Assembly: GCA_032622095.1 (NCBI GenBank)
Contig: CP136061.1
Span: 251,793,582 to 251,857,581 of the forward strand
Origin: Siphonodentalium dalli
Lineage: Eukaryota; Mollusca; Scaphopoda; Gadilida; Siphonodentaliidae
Direction: 5' to 3'
DNA: 64,000 nucleotides
The notes below the pieces were generated by a model. That model was not told the origin of the DNA. It worked only from the letters and a program-made list of their open reading frames with translations, and did not search any database. The stretch's first letter is position 1. Every line of letters starts with the position of its first letter. The translations under genes were made by a program, and so were the position numbers. Below, piece after piece: positions 36,111-46,227 of this stretch.

Positions 36111-36669
36111 GGCGCAATGGAAAAGGATGATCAAAGCAGCAGTGCACACTTACTGGAAAGAACGGGTTTACAGTCATGCGTTGACATATACAACTCTCAC
36201 CTATCTAAATATATGCAACTGCCAACCAGGACAGACTCACAGCGTAGTTAAAATACAGGGTAACCCGGTAAAAACAGCATCACGCTTAGCTACGAAACTG
36301 AAACTAGTCACAAATACCTACACCCTAGAAAGAAGCAGACATAATATTGGCAAATCTAATGGTATATGTAGATTATGTCACAAGGAGAAAGAAGATAGGC
36401 TTAATTTCCTACTGCAGTGCCATGCTTTAAATGATGTAAGAGCTAGTGTGCTCTCAACCATATCCGAAGAGTACCAGAATCTATTCCATCAAGATTTCAA
36501 CAAGCTTCCTGATGATAAAAAACTAGAGGTCGTCCTGGATTGCTCCAAGATCAGTAGTAGTGACACTTTATCACCCATCAAGATTGACACTCTACAATTC
36601 CAAACAACAAGATTATGCCATGTCCTGCACAGCAGAAGATTCAGACTACTCCAGCACGACAAAGATTAA
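36110..36669 (+). pseudogene. LINE C-terminal zinc-knuckle region
   Basis: CRLCHKEKEDRLNFLLQC corresponds to the C-x2-C...H...C knuckle common at the ends of LINE polymerases, but Asn stands where His is expected, so zinc binding is probably lost. Ends at a stop at 36667-36669. About 150 bases of 3' untranslated sequence and a pentanucleotide tail follow. Confidence 0.7.
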
Positions 36670-36839
36670 ATTGCTGGTCCAACCATTCATGCATCCTTGA
36701 ATTTTATTCTGAAATATTTTAGATGTACATAATTTTAAACGAGGGAAGATAATTACCAATACTAGGATCGGGATCACTCGGAAGAGGTTGACCACACATG
36801 GTCGGACAGAAGAAGTAAAGTAAAGTAAGGTTAACACTT

Positions 36840-38300
36840 GGGACTAAATTGCCATCATTATTCAAACCATTGGCGGCATCAGATTAGGCATTTCTAACAG
36901 GTGGAAAGCTCGAGCTACCAGCTGGAGGCGTCCATCTCAATGTGATCTGGTTTCAAATTGAATCTCGCAAAACTGGACGTTTGGTATTGTTCACGGGGTG
37001 CAGTTGAAAAAGTAAAGGTGGCCACGTATGGGCACTCTCTGGTTACGTCCCTACATGTACGTCAGAATATATAACTTTTTAATTTGAGGGGAGGGATATC
37101 CACTTCCAAATTCCAGGTGCACTCGATTTATTATATTTACACATTAGACTGGGCGAGGGAACATGGACAGAAAGCACACCATCCCGCCTCCATTCACACG
37201 TTATGGCAGGAAGCGTGTGAACGATTAACAAAGATTGAAATATGGCATGGTTCACCAACAAAATGTTTAAACAATCGTAAGTTGAGAGGATAATGGCTTG
37301 TTAGAGCTATCCAATGGGTACTCAGTTCGTGTTCATTACAATCATGTTCTTGTGAGAAGTTAATCAATCAACTGTGCTCAGAGCTTGTAAGTGAGTATAA
37401 ATCCTTATCGGGTCGAGCAATACAACTTATTTGTTATCTTTGTTTTCACAAATTACAATCATTCATTTGTGAAAACAATATATTAGGTTGATGGTACAAT
37501 ATACATTTCACATATCAAGGCAGGGACATGGTTATATGGAGTTCAGATTTGTGAGCAGGAAGTATGGAAGCAGGGACGTTCAAATGTTCTCAGTTATAGG
37601 AGAGGGTTATCATACTATAATTTCAATCTGATCCACCCCTCTTATCATAACATATATAGGCAGGGGCGTGGCTATAACGGTTGTTTGGTGAGGGAGTTTC
37701 CACCATAATATCGAAACAGGGACGTGGTATAGGCTACCAGAGGAGGGGTAGTCACCCTTTGACTAATCTGCCCTCTTATAACATATCGAGACAGTGACTC
37801 GGATATAGGGGCTTCGTTTGATGATCGGGTATCCATCCTATAATTTCCAAAGTGCACCCCTTGAACCCAAACAACCCAAATGCATATGAATTCCACATAT
37901 CGAGTGATTTGCTATACGGATATATGTTAAATGCAGTACGTATACTCGGCAAATCCCACAAACTTCACTCACCGTTTACATTCTTCGAAATATTGTTGAT
38001 TATGCTAAGCACATGTGACATGCCAATGTTGGCTATACAAGACCACAAGTCTCATTCAATGGGGCTATTCACATATGGTTTGGTGGTGACTCATTTCATA
38101 AAAACAAAATTTGCAACTCCCCCAATTGGGATTTTGTGTCCCAACTAGTACCTCACATATAGTGGTATAACTCCAGTCAATTTCACCCCTTCTATTTGGT
38201 TTGCTTAAATTTATTTGGTTAGAAGTTTTTAACTGGCTACGCGGGGGAGGGACCAACAAAACAATTTGAACTCCTAGCTTCTGGACTGGCATTAAGCTTT
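36840..38300. other. No gene; weak degenerate repeats
   Basis: Between about 37510 and 37830, four loosely similar phrases of the type ATATC.A.GCAGGGACGTGG..ATA occur at irregular spacing of roughly 60-130 bases, suggesting an eroded tandem repeat. No exon was recognised. Confidence 0.35.
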
Positions 38301-38304
38301 CCAA

Positions 38305-38540
38305 GTCTTCGCAATTTCCAACCTGACACCCCTAATGTTGCCAAAGTTCTAACTGATTGCCTTTTCAGTCCAAACTTCTGATCAAAGTAGTACAATATGC
38401 AAACGTTGATATAAAACCAACACATTTCCCACTAAACATTGTCAGCAATCCAACTACGAGAAATAGTGTCAGGTATGACATTTCCAACTGTTCAACATGT
38501 TGACCACAGTTGTGGGGTGTGACATTTTCACAAGGGGAAA
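38305..38540. repeat. Dispersed repeat, uninterrupted copy
   Basis: Matches the two flanks of the split repeat at 5180-6130 (TTTCCAACCTGACACCCCTA, then GACATTTCCAACTGTTCAACATG, then GGGTGTGACA). Here the segments are joined without tandem arrays. Confidence 0.5.
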
Positions 38541-39052
38541 AACGAATCGACCCCTTATCGCCACATCCCTGCATATCATAGATTGATATATGCTCCGGTT
38601 CAAAGTTATGAAAAACAAAAGTTAAAATCAAAAATTGATGTTGGACACTCCATGAGAAGACTTTCTAGTCACGTTCCTTAACGTTGTATCTTTCAATAAA
38701 CGTTCGTAGTAGTCGATAATTCTTTTTGTTAGTAGTAAGATTATACCGGAATGAGAAATTGATATTTCTTACAAACAATAATGTAGAATCTAACAAAGAA
38801 CCCTGTTCATAGACATATTATCACCCATCGATGTGACAAACAATGGCATACTATCAACTCTTAGATGGTTGGCAGTATGGCTGCCGAAGTGAAAATATAG
38901 TAATTGTGCAATATCTTCCCAACTCGACGCAGCTTTTTGCTTGATTTAAACCTAGTAATATCCGAGACAAACTAGTAATATTCTATATCATTATACTTCT
39001 ATATCAAATCATGCAACTAAACTAATACAAATTCGGGTATAACAGATTACTG

Positions 39053-39660
39053 TTAAGAACATTAATGACTAGTCGGATCAAGAACTTAATTAAGAACATT
39101 AATGAATAGTCAGATCATGAACTTAATTGAGAACATTAATGAATAGTCAGATCAAGAACTTAATTAAGAACATTAATGAATAGTCAGATCATGAACTTAA
39201 TTAAGAACATTAATGAATAGTCAGATCATAAACTTAATTAAGAACATTAATGAATAGTCCGATCAAGAACTTAATTAAGAACATTAATGAATAGTCAGAT
39301 CAAGAACTGAATTAAGAACATTAATGAATAGTCAGATCAAGAACTTAATTAAGAACATTAATGAATAGTCAGATCAAGAACTTAATTAAGAACATTAATG
39401 AATAGTCAGATCAAGAACTTAATTAAGAACATTAATGAATAGTCAGATCATGAACTTAATTAAGAACATTAATGAATAGTCAGATCAAGAACTTAATTAA
39501 GAACATTAATGAATAGTCAGATCAAGAACTTAATTAAGAACATTAATGCATAGTCAGATCAAGAACTTAATTAAGAACATTAATGAATAGTCAGATCATG
39601 AACTTAATTAAGAACATTAATGAATAGTCAGATCAAGAACTTAATTAAGAACATTAATGA
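39053..39660. repeat. 37-bp tandem array
   Basis: About 16 units, AAGAACATTAATGAATAGTC followed by AGATCAAGAACTTAATT. Variation is low (AAG/ATG after ATC, a few single changes). Very AT-rich. Confidence 0.95.
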
Positions 39661-40084
39661 CTGTTTGAACAAAATGGTAAGCTCATCTAACATATTAACT
39701 ATCTGTTATATAACCGTTGTAGTTTGTGAGGGAAACCATAACAGTTACTATTGACAAGTGATATCCCGCTGCATACTATAAAGTTATTATACACTGTTGT
39801 GTGCAGTGTGTGTTTTTCTTGTACGAGTCCGGGTTGTGGCGAAAAGTCATTTTGGACGTGACACGCCAGTACATTGTATAATGACATTTTTATTATCCAT
39901 CTGAGTCCCAATAAAAAGTGATATTGTACAGTCGGGAGTCCAATATGACTTTCGGGAGTCAAATATAACATTTTCCAGGACTATCACGTGGCGGATTTCG
40001 CCCAATCGGAAATGGTGTTAGATAAGGAATGGATAATAAATGTATTTATACAGTTGCGACAAGGGACTCGTCCGTTAAGCGAGT

Positions 40085-40795
40085 ATCCAACGAGGAGCTA
40101 ATGGACTTAGTCGGTATTTAAACTAATCCAAAATGCGCTCTCTGTTCGGATCCCGCCTAAGTGAGATATATTGTAGCGATTTAAACGCTGACAAATTTTC
40201 TAACTTCATATCGGACAATCCAAGCTGTCGTTGTGGTCACCCGGCCGAAGAAGCAAATCATTGTATTTTTGTTTGTCCATTTTACACTGATCAACGATGT
40301 TTGTTGTTTAACCAACTCGCTACCCTGGGTGTACAAAATATTAATCTCGAGAAACTCCTGCTTGGAGATACTAATCTGAATATTACACAAAACCGGAACA
40401 TATTTAGGGCTGTTCAATTATACATAACCTCGACATCGAGGTTCAAACTTTATTACACACCTTAGTGTGCAAACCTATGCTGCAAAAGTAACTACATGTT
40501 GTATTATCACTACATAGAATGCGAAGACTCACATGAGCCACCGACCCACGAGACGACCCCCCCCCCATAAAGTGAAATATCCACCGTTATGGTCACACTC
40601 AAGATTATATCATTATATTGTTATAAGTGAAAAGATGTAGTACATATGAATTATAATGTTTGTGTGTAATTATATTTTATGTTCATTTTGTGTAATACAA
40701 TTATGTGGGGAGAGAGACCCTTTATAAGTTGCAAAACTTGTGTCTCAATCCCGTTGCGATATTATGCAATAAAATATGTTTAACCGGATACAATA
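40085..40795 (+). mobile_element. LINE 3' end fragment
   Basis: After a frame stop, 40133-40465 reads a C-terminal LINE domain: LSEIYCSDLNADKFSNFI, PSCRCGHPAEEANHCIFVCP, FYTDQRCLLFNQL. This is a cysteine/histidine knuckle of the C-x-C...H...C kind. A roughly 330-base 3' untranslated tail with GGGGAGAGAGACCC and an AATAAA signal (about 40769) follows. The catalytic domain is absent, so this is a 5'-truncated insertion of a different LINE family from the one at 31-36.8 kb. Confidence 0.7.
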
Positions 40796-40952
40796 GTTAC
40801 GTTAGTGCATTGAACCTAATTTACGTTAATATGCCAATTTATCAACAATTATTATTATCACTATAATTTGCATGTGTGTTGGGGTAACTAAATAAGATGT
40901 CGTAATTAAACGTTAAGAGACAAAAGGCGTCAAGTAAATTTTGCTTAACGGG

Positions 40953-41044
40953 GCAATGCTATATGGAGGCAATGCTATATGGAGGCAATGCTATATGGTG
41001 GCAATGCTATATGGAGGCAATGCTATATGGAGGCAATGCTATAT
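40953..41044. repeat. 16-bp minisatellite, left part
   Basis: Six units of GGCAATGCTATATGGA. They are identical in type to the array at 42850-43284, on the other side of the inserted LINE. Confidence 0.95.
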
Positions 41045-42840
41045 GCTAACATCTCGTCATCTGAAAATTATCGACCTATAGCTCTATCAACACTCATATC
41101 AAAAATATTCGAAAAAGTTGTTCTGCAGAAAATTTCTCATCGCCTTCATACAACCGATAATCAATTCGGTTTCAAGAGCGGACATTCCACTGACAGTTGC
41201 ATTCTGGCACTCAAAGAGACAATAAATCACTATATATCGAAGAATACCCCTGCTTTCGTATGCTTTCTTGACGCCAGCAAAGCATTTGATAGAGTCAATC
41301 ACAGAACATTAACCCAATTATTGTGGAAACGCGGTATACCGACCTCAGTCATCAATGTCCTCAGTAATTGGTTTGGAAATCAGGAATACAACGTCAGATG
41401 GGGAGGATCGCACTCGCCTCCATTCCGGCCAACGAGTGGAGTTCGACAAGGCGAGGTTCTCAGTCCTTATTTGTTTAATGTGTACATAAATGGTATAAGT
41501 GAGAGGTTGAATGAAAGCGAGAGTGGATGTGTGATAGGTGGTAAGAGAGTAAACCATTTATGCTATGCTGATGACATGTGTCTACTTACACCCTCTCTAG
41601 AGGGACTTCGTCGTCTCGTGAGAATATGTGAAGCCGAAGCTTTACCCATAAATTTGGTATATAATTCAGGGGGGGGTGAAAAAAAAAATTCCGGCACGTA
41701 TGCCGGGGTGGGTGGGTGGTCAAAGCCACCAACAAGCAATTTTTTCCGCAACTAAAAAAAAAAATTCCTGTTTGTTTTTTAGTGTTTTGGCAATGAGTTG
41801 GGCTTCAAACCGACTTTGAATGAGAGAAATAATGTAATTCCAACTGTAAACTGACTGCAGGCAGTTATCGTGTTGTATTTTGTTGCAAATTTTGAAATCC
41901 AAGATGGCCGCTGGCAGCCATGTTTTTTTGGCCGAATGACCTCAAAATGACTCATTCCTATTTACATGTCCATGTTAACATCCATGATAAATAGTATGCA
42001 CAGAAATTCATATACAGCTGTTTACAGAGAATTTCCCCCCTCAAATCTCTGTTTTAGTGTTAAAAGGGGGGGTGGGTGTCAAAAAATGGTCGGAAAAAAC
42101 TGCCGAAAACGGAAAAAAAGTTGGCGGTGGGGGTGGGTGGGTACAAAAAATGATCGAAAGGGAAAAAATGCCATACGTGCCTGAAATATTTTTCCGACCC
42201 CCCCCCCTGTATAATTGCACAAAAACAGTAGGGATGGCGTTCATACCAAAATCCCTACGCCTCACGACCTTTCCAAAACTTTTTCTCATGGGTAGAGAAC
42301 TTAAGTTTGTTCCCGCCTATAAATACCTTGGACATATTCGCAGAGACGATCTTATTGATGATGATGATATTATGAGGCAATATAGATCAATTTGTTCCCG
42401 TTCCAATATCCTCATGAAAAAGTTTTACAAGTGTTCATTTGATGTAAAACGCCATCTTTTTCATGCTTATATTTCATCATTATATTGTTGTACTCTGTGG
42501 GAAAATTTCACCCAGCGCAGTTACCGCAAATTAATTGTATGTTATAACAATGCCTATAGGAAGTTTATGGGGTATGAATGGAGATGTAGCGCAAGTGGGA
42601 TGTATGCCAGGGATGTTGTTAGTTCTGTTCCTATGTTGATAAGAAAGAGTGTGTATGGTCTGAGAGAACGTGTGACTGAATCTGAAAATACAATTTTGCA
42701 TGCAATCATTAATTCCGATTTATTTTATGAATCTTATCTTTTCAAACATTGGAAAGAAATTCTGTATTACATATAATTGATATCTCTATCATATGGGCCA
42801 TTTGAGCCTGAATTAAATAAACTATATATAATATATATTA
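41045..42840 (+). mobile_element. 5'-truncated LINE inside the minisatellite
   Basis: The reverse transcriptase starts abruptly at SSSENYRPIALSTL and continues through FVCFLDASKAFDRVNH, GVRQGEVLSPYLFNVY and CYADDMCLLT to position 41659. After an inserted element it resumes at 42217 (FIPKSLRL, YKYLGHI, HAYISSLYCCTLW) and stops at 42776. Sequence type is of the CR1/L2 group. The insert plus duplicated target is 550 bases; removing it returns the reading frame exactly. No endonuclease is present. Minisatellite units on both sides show that the LINE landed in the array. Confidence 0.8.
41667..42209. mobile_element. CAGGGG-type TIR element inside the LINE
   Basis: Starts CAGGGGGGGG and ends CCCCCCCCTG, with flanking TATAATT at 41660-41666 and 42210-42216 as target duplication. 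Subterminal inverted matches include GGCACGTATG...CATACGTGCC and GGTGGGTGGGT-type blocks. The 543-base interior codes for no transposase. The terminal CAGGGG suits hAT or P superfamily elements (8-bp or 7-8-bp duplications); the 7-bp duplication leaves this open. Confidence 0.8.
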
Positions 42841-42849
42841 TAGAAGTAT

Positions 42850-43284
42850 ATGGAGGCAATGCTATATGGAGGCAATGCTATATGGAGGCAATGCTATATG
42901 GAGGCAATGCTATATGGAGTCAATGCTATATGGAGGCAATGCTATGTGGAGGCAATGCTATATGGTGGCAATGCTATATGGAGGCAATGCTATATGGTGG
43001 CAATGCTATATGGAGGCAATGCTATATGGATGCAATGCTATATGTAGGCAATGCTATATGGAGGCAATGCTATATGGATGCAATGTTATATGGAGGCAAT
43101 GCTATATGGTGGCAATGATATATGGAGGCAATGCTATATGGATGCAATGCTATATGGAGGCAATGCTATATGGAGGCAATGCTATATGGAGGCAATGCTA
43201 TATGGAGGCAATGCTATATGGAGGCAATGCTATATGGAGGCAATGTTGTATGGAGTCAATGCTATATGGAGGCAATGTTATATG
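42850..43284. repeat. 16-bp minisatellite, right part
   Basis: About 27 units of GGCAATGCTATATGGA with single-base variants (GGTGGC, GGATGC, GGAGTC). Since 16 is not a multiple of 3, all three frames stay open in rotation and yield repetitive ORFs without meaning. The array ends 6 bases from the GTGAGTTTAAC splice donor sequence of the MAM exon (minus strand). Confidence 0.95.
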
Positions 43285-43296
43285 GGTTAAACTCAC

Positions 43297-43553
43297 CATA
43301 TAATCGACACCCGCAGCGATGTTGACATTGGCCTCGAACCATGTGTCACCCTTCTCTCCAGTCTCTTGCCAGACCAGGGCCGGTGTATTAGATCCTTGTA
43401 AGATCCATACCGCGAGGTCTCCAGTTCTGCTTCCGTACATGTGATACCAGAACGTCAAGCAACCGGGTCCGGTCGTTATAGCTGGACTAATGATCGACCC
43501 CGTTTCTCCTGTGAACGTACCCGATGTTTCAATATATATATATGTCCCGTCTC
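43297..43553 (-). CDS. MAM domain exon 2
   Basis: Bounded by an acceptor (CGCTTTTCAG) and a perfect donor (GTGAGT). The 257 bases code for GDGTYIYIETSGTFTG, CLTFWYHMYGSRTGDLAVW, then GEKGDTWFEANVNIAAGVDYM. CLTFWYHMYG and the G-G-x-W-x-x-x-x-V run are diagnostic of MAM domains, extracellular adhesion modules of about 160 residues in receptor phosphatases, meprins and many invertebrate surface proteins. The exon begins with 2 bases completing the Gly codon of exon 1 and ends in phase 0. The remaining 30 or so domain residues should lie in a further exon at lower coordinates, which I did not find. Confidence 0.85.
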
Positions 43554-43969
43554 CTGAAAAGCGTTTGGATCGTATCGTTTATGCAAATCAAGGGTAGAAT
43601 ATGTACTAGGAACTAGTTTAACGGTGAGCAGAGTACTATTTATCTTGTAAATGTTGTATTTTAATGACGCCTATATATTGTTGCGGGTTGGCTATGCATT
43701 ATGTTAGAGACATGAGTCGAGCTGAATTGGTTGGGCTTATGTCCACCTTTACGAATAAATTGTATACTTAATCCCCCAGAATTACCTGTGGTTGGTCCAT
43801 TGCAATTCAGTATAGCTCATTCACACTATAATAGTCACCTGACCACGCCAATACATGCACTGCACATATTATATTACAAACTGAACGACGGACGATTTGT
43901 TTTTTTTCTTCTTTTTGTAAAATTAATGTTGTATTATGGTAACATGTATCGCGAGTTATATATAACTAA

Positions 43970-44173
43970 TAATAGTAGTTTCAGTCGCTATGTCGCATAT
44001 CCGGACGTTGTCATTTTTATTGGGACAAAAACACATATGGTTAGTTGCATTGGGAAATCGCCCATCTGCACACACAAAATACTGGCTATTGGTAAGTAAC
44101 TGACCAACTAGCCCAGATACATGACTTACATTAACCGCCTTTCTGTCATTTGCTTCGATCACAAATTTGCATT
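43970..44173 (-). CDS. Possible MAM tail exon, or longer unknown exon
   Basis: After the acceptor TTTCACAG (first base 44173), the frame reads CKFVIEANDRKAVN and meets GTAAGT at 44129-44124. KFVIEA fits the last third of a MAM domain. The frame also stays open beyond the donor to about 43970 with a cysteine-rich stretch (VCADGRFPNATNHMCFCPNK, then NVRICDIATET), so a longer exon is possible. The 2-base start phase does not match the end of either MAM exon nearby, which argues for a relic or a missing exon. Confidence 0.35.
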
Positions 44174-44472
44174 CTGTGAAATTCCAACCAACTTATGTAT
44201 CGCTCATCAGCTAATGACGACCTTATGCGCTGTACATGTGGCATTGTAATCAGCAGTGTGCCCCATATATAGAGTTGACATAGAGGAAAGGTAACTACAA
44301 ATTCGTCCGATTTACAACATTTCTGAAAACAACTAAATTTAGCCGACATACATGTATAAGCAATTATAACGATGTCGACATGGATGGATCGGAAAAGAAT
44401 TCCTCTTTAGAATAAATACCGCCCACATCCGACCCACGCTCTAAATTTCAAAGCAGACACCGATTAACTAAC

Positions 44473-44591
44473 ATATCAAACTCGATACCTGATTTAATGT
44501 TAGATACCGTCATATCGGCACTCCAGATATGACCTTTCTCATTTGCCATTTGCATTCGCGATATCGTGTGCATGTCCAGTATGTACATGTA
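44473..44591 (-). pseudogene. Partial duplicate MAM exon
   Basis: The minus strand reads YMYILDMHTISRMQ, then NEKGHIWSADMTVSNIKS and GIEFDM. This aligns residue by residue with exon 2 from AVWILQ to GVDYM. An AG precedes it and GTTAGT follows, but the N-terminal half (IYIET to WYHMYG) is absent. It lies within the intron between MAM exons 1 and 2. It is probably the remains of a tandem exon or domain duplication; use as an alternative exon is not excluded, but phases do not fit. Confidence 0.5.
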
Positions 44592-44714
44592 CTAGTATTG
44601 TGTACTTATTGTGAAGTCTATTCGAATGAAAGTATATTCCACCAGCTCTAAAATCCAATGGGTAAAATGTAACCGAATATTACTAAATCATACCGCGATC
44701 ACGATTATACTTAC

Positions 44715-44858
44715 CACATAGCAGTGTGTGATCCCCGCTCGGACCGGTATAACCTGAACCTGTCGGTCCCGATAAACGTGAGAATAGGCCTGAAGTTTGC
44801 CACGAACACGTATCTACTTCAAAATCACAGGCCGCCACTTCAGAATCACAGTACCCCC
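44715..44858 (-). CDS. MAM domain exon 1
   Basis: Acceptor (ATTACTTTCAG) and donor (GTAAGT) enclose 144 bases coding for GYCDSEVAACDFEVDTCSW, then SGPTGSGYTGPSGDHTLLCG. CDFEVDTCSWQ is the classical MAM opening with its first disulphide cysteines, and the G-DHT motif precedes the exon boundary as in other MAM genes. The last base (G) joins GA of exon 2 to make Gly, so the two exons join exactly in phase 1. The gene's upstream exons would lie toward or beyond the 42-bp array. Confidence 0.85.
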
Positions 44859-44859
44859 C

Positions 44860-46227
44860 TGAAAGTAATGAAAATGATCACTAAACAAAGTCATTTCAAA
44901 ACCCCGGTGAGTATCCATGGATAAGTGTTGCTGTTGTTTTGCTATGGATGTTGGTGGATCTTGCTTAATTATCGTAAATTATGGTGTTGGTGGGGTAAAG
45001 TGATGCTGATAATGATCAAAGTTCAATGACACTGTAGCGCAACGTGGTCAGGGGATAATATCATACATTGCAGTCAATGGAACGGTAAGGAGCGCTGAAA
45101 ATGTAAATGTTATGTGACCAGAAGTCAACCTGAAGAGCCATATGAAGTTCGGGATCAATTGGATATCTCCTGCTGGCAGTCGGGTATGCCAATGTATTGA
45201 GTGATGCTAAATTGCTAATAGTAAAATCCAAGATGGCTGCCGGCGTGCAATCTTGTTTATGATAGAATATCATTCATATTTGATAACTAAGCCACTGACT
45301 TTGGAAATTATATCCAATACGAGCATTGGTTGCCATGTTTTTTGGAAGAATATGGTAACTTTGACATTGTGTAGATTTGTCAGGATCGACTCACCCAACA
45401 GACAATGAATGACGTCACGAAAACTTTCTAAATAGTTGCCAAATAACCCAAACACTAACCCTATCCACCACCCTATCCACCATATCCACCACCCTATCCA
45501 CCACCATATCCACCACCCTATCCACCCTATCCAACACCCTATGCATGTTCACAATCCTGGTATTATCCATGACCATAACCATAGAACTATCCCAAACCCT
45601 GACCGAAGCCCTCACCCTAATCATAACCGTACTCCTATCTCAACCATGTATATAATCCAGTTAAATGCAACCATTGTGTGATACATAATGATATAGCCGT
45701 GCATTGTACAAGAAATCCTGACCGCCTATCGTAACATCTTTTCATCTTTAAGGGGGTGGGGGCAGTAAGACAGTCTAGCCTTACTATGCTACCCCCTCGA
45801 GTATACAATATAACTATGCATGACTAACAGTATGTATTCAACGGGAATGTGACAATGTAATTTGCTGGACATTTTGTGTGAATAATTACAATACTCAATC
45901 AGAAGAGATATTATCAAGAATTAGTGACTGAGTTGAAAGCAGGACGACTTCTCTAAAACAAAGATTCAAATACTGGTCTGTTGAAAGATATAATTCCAGT
46001 GGGTGGTATATGTCAGTTTAACATGATTATTTTTCCGATTTCCTCTGTTCTGGCCAGGAGTTAAATCGCAGTTAATTCTGCGGAGATTATCACATAATTT
46101 AAATATGCATTCATGGCTCAATACCATCAGTTACAACACCATAAGTCAACATGTATATCAAATTAAACATTCAACGCTAAGTAAGGTCATGGCAATTTAC
46201 AATGCCTGCAGTGTGTGGCTGTGGCCA
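44860..46227. other. No recognisable gene; CACCCTATC-type repeats
   Basis: 45460-45545 holds short repeats of CCACCCTATCCACCA and CCACCATAT type (9-12 base periods). The rest is non-coding. The last 150 bases before the 42-bp array show no similarity to it. Confidence 0.5.

Larger units (their letters stand above)
30770..36830 (+). mobile_element. Near full-length APE-type LINE, inactivated
   Basis: About 6 kb with parts in the standard order: an untranslated leader (about 30770-31118), ORF1 region, endonuclease, reverse transcriptase, C-terminal zinc knuckle, a short 3' region and an (AAGTA)n tail at about 36814-36829. ORF1 carries a PHD finger, as in several CR1-related and other animal LINE groups; the clade is not resolved by eye. 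At least seven lesions break it: in-frame stops at 31728, 32409, 33474 and 34309, and frame changes near 33800, 35264 and 36100. Moderate decay suggests insertion well after the older repeats. Confidence 0.85.

Noticed and set aside
39699-39971. 90-codon minus-strand ORF as a missing MAM exon
   Set aside because: It lacks the expected G-x-I-A-x-D-D-I ending of a MAM domain and has no suitable acceptor in phase 0.
42777-43325. Repetitive ORFs (YGGNAIWRQCYMEAML type)
   Set aside because: Products of the 16-bp minisatellite, which cycles through all three frames.
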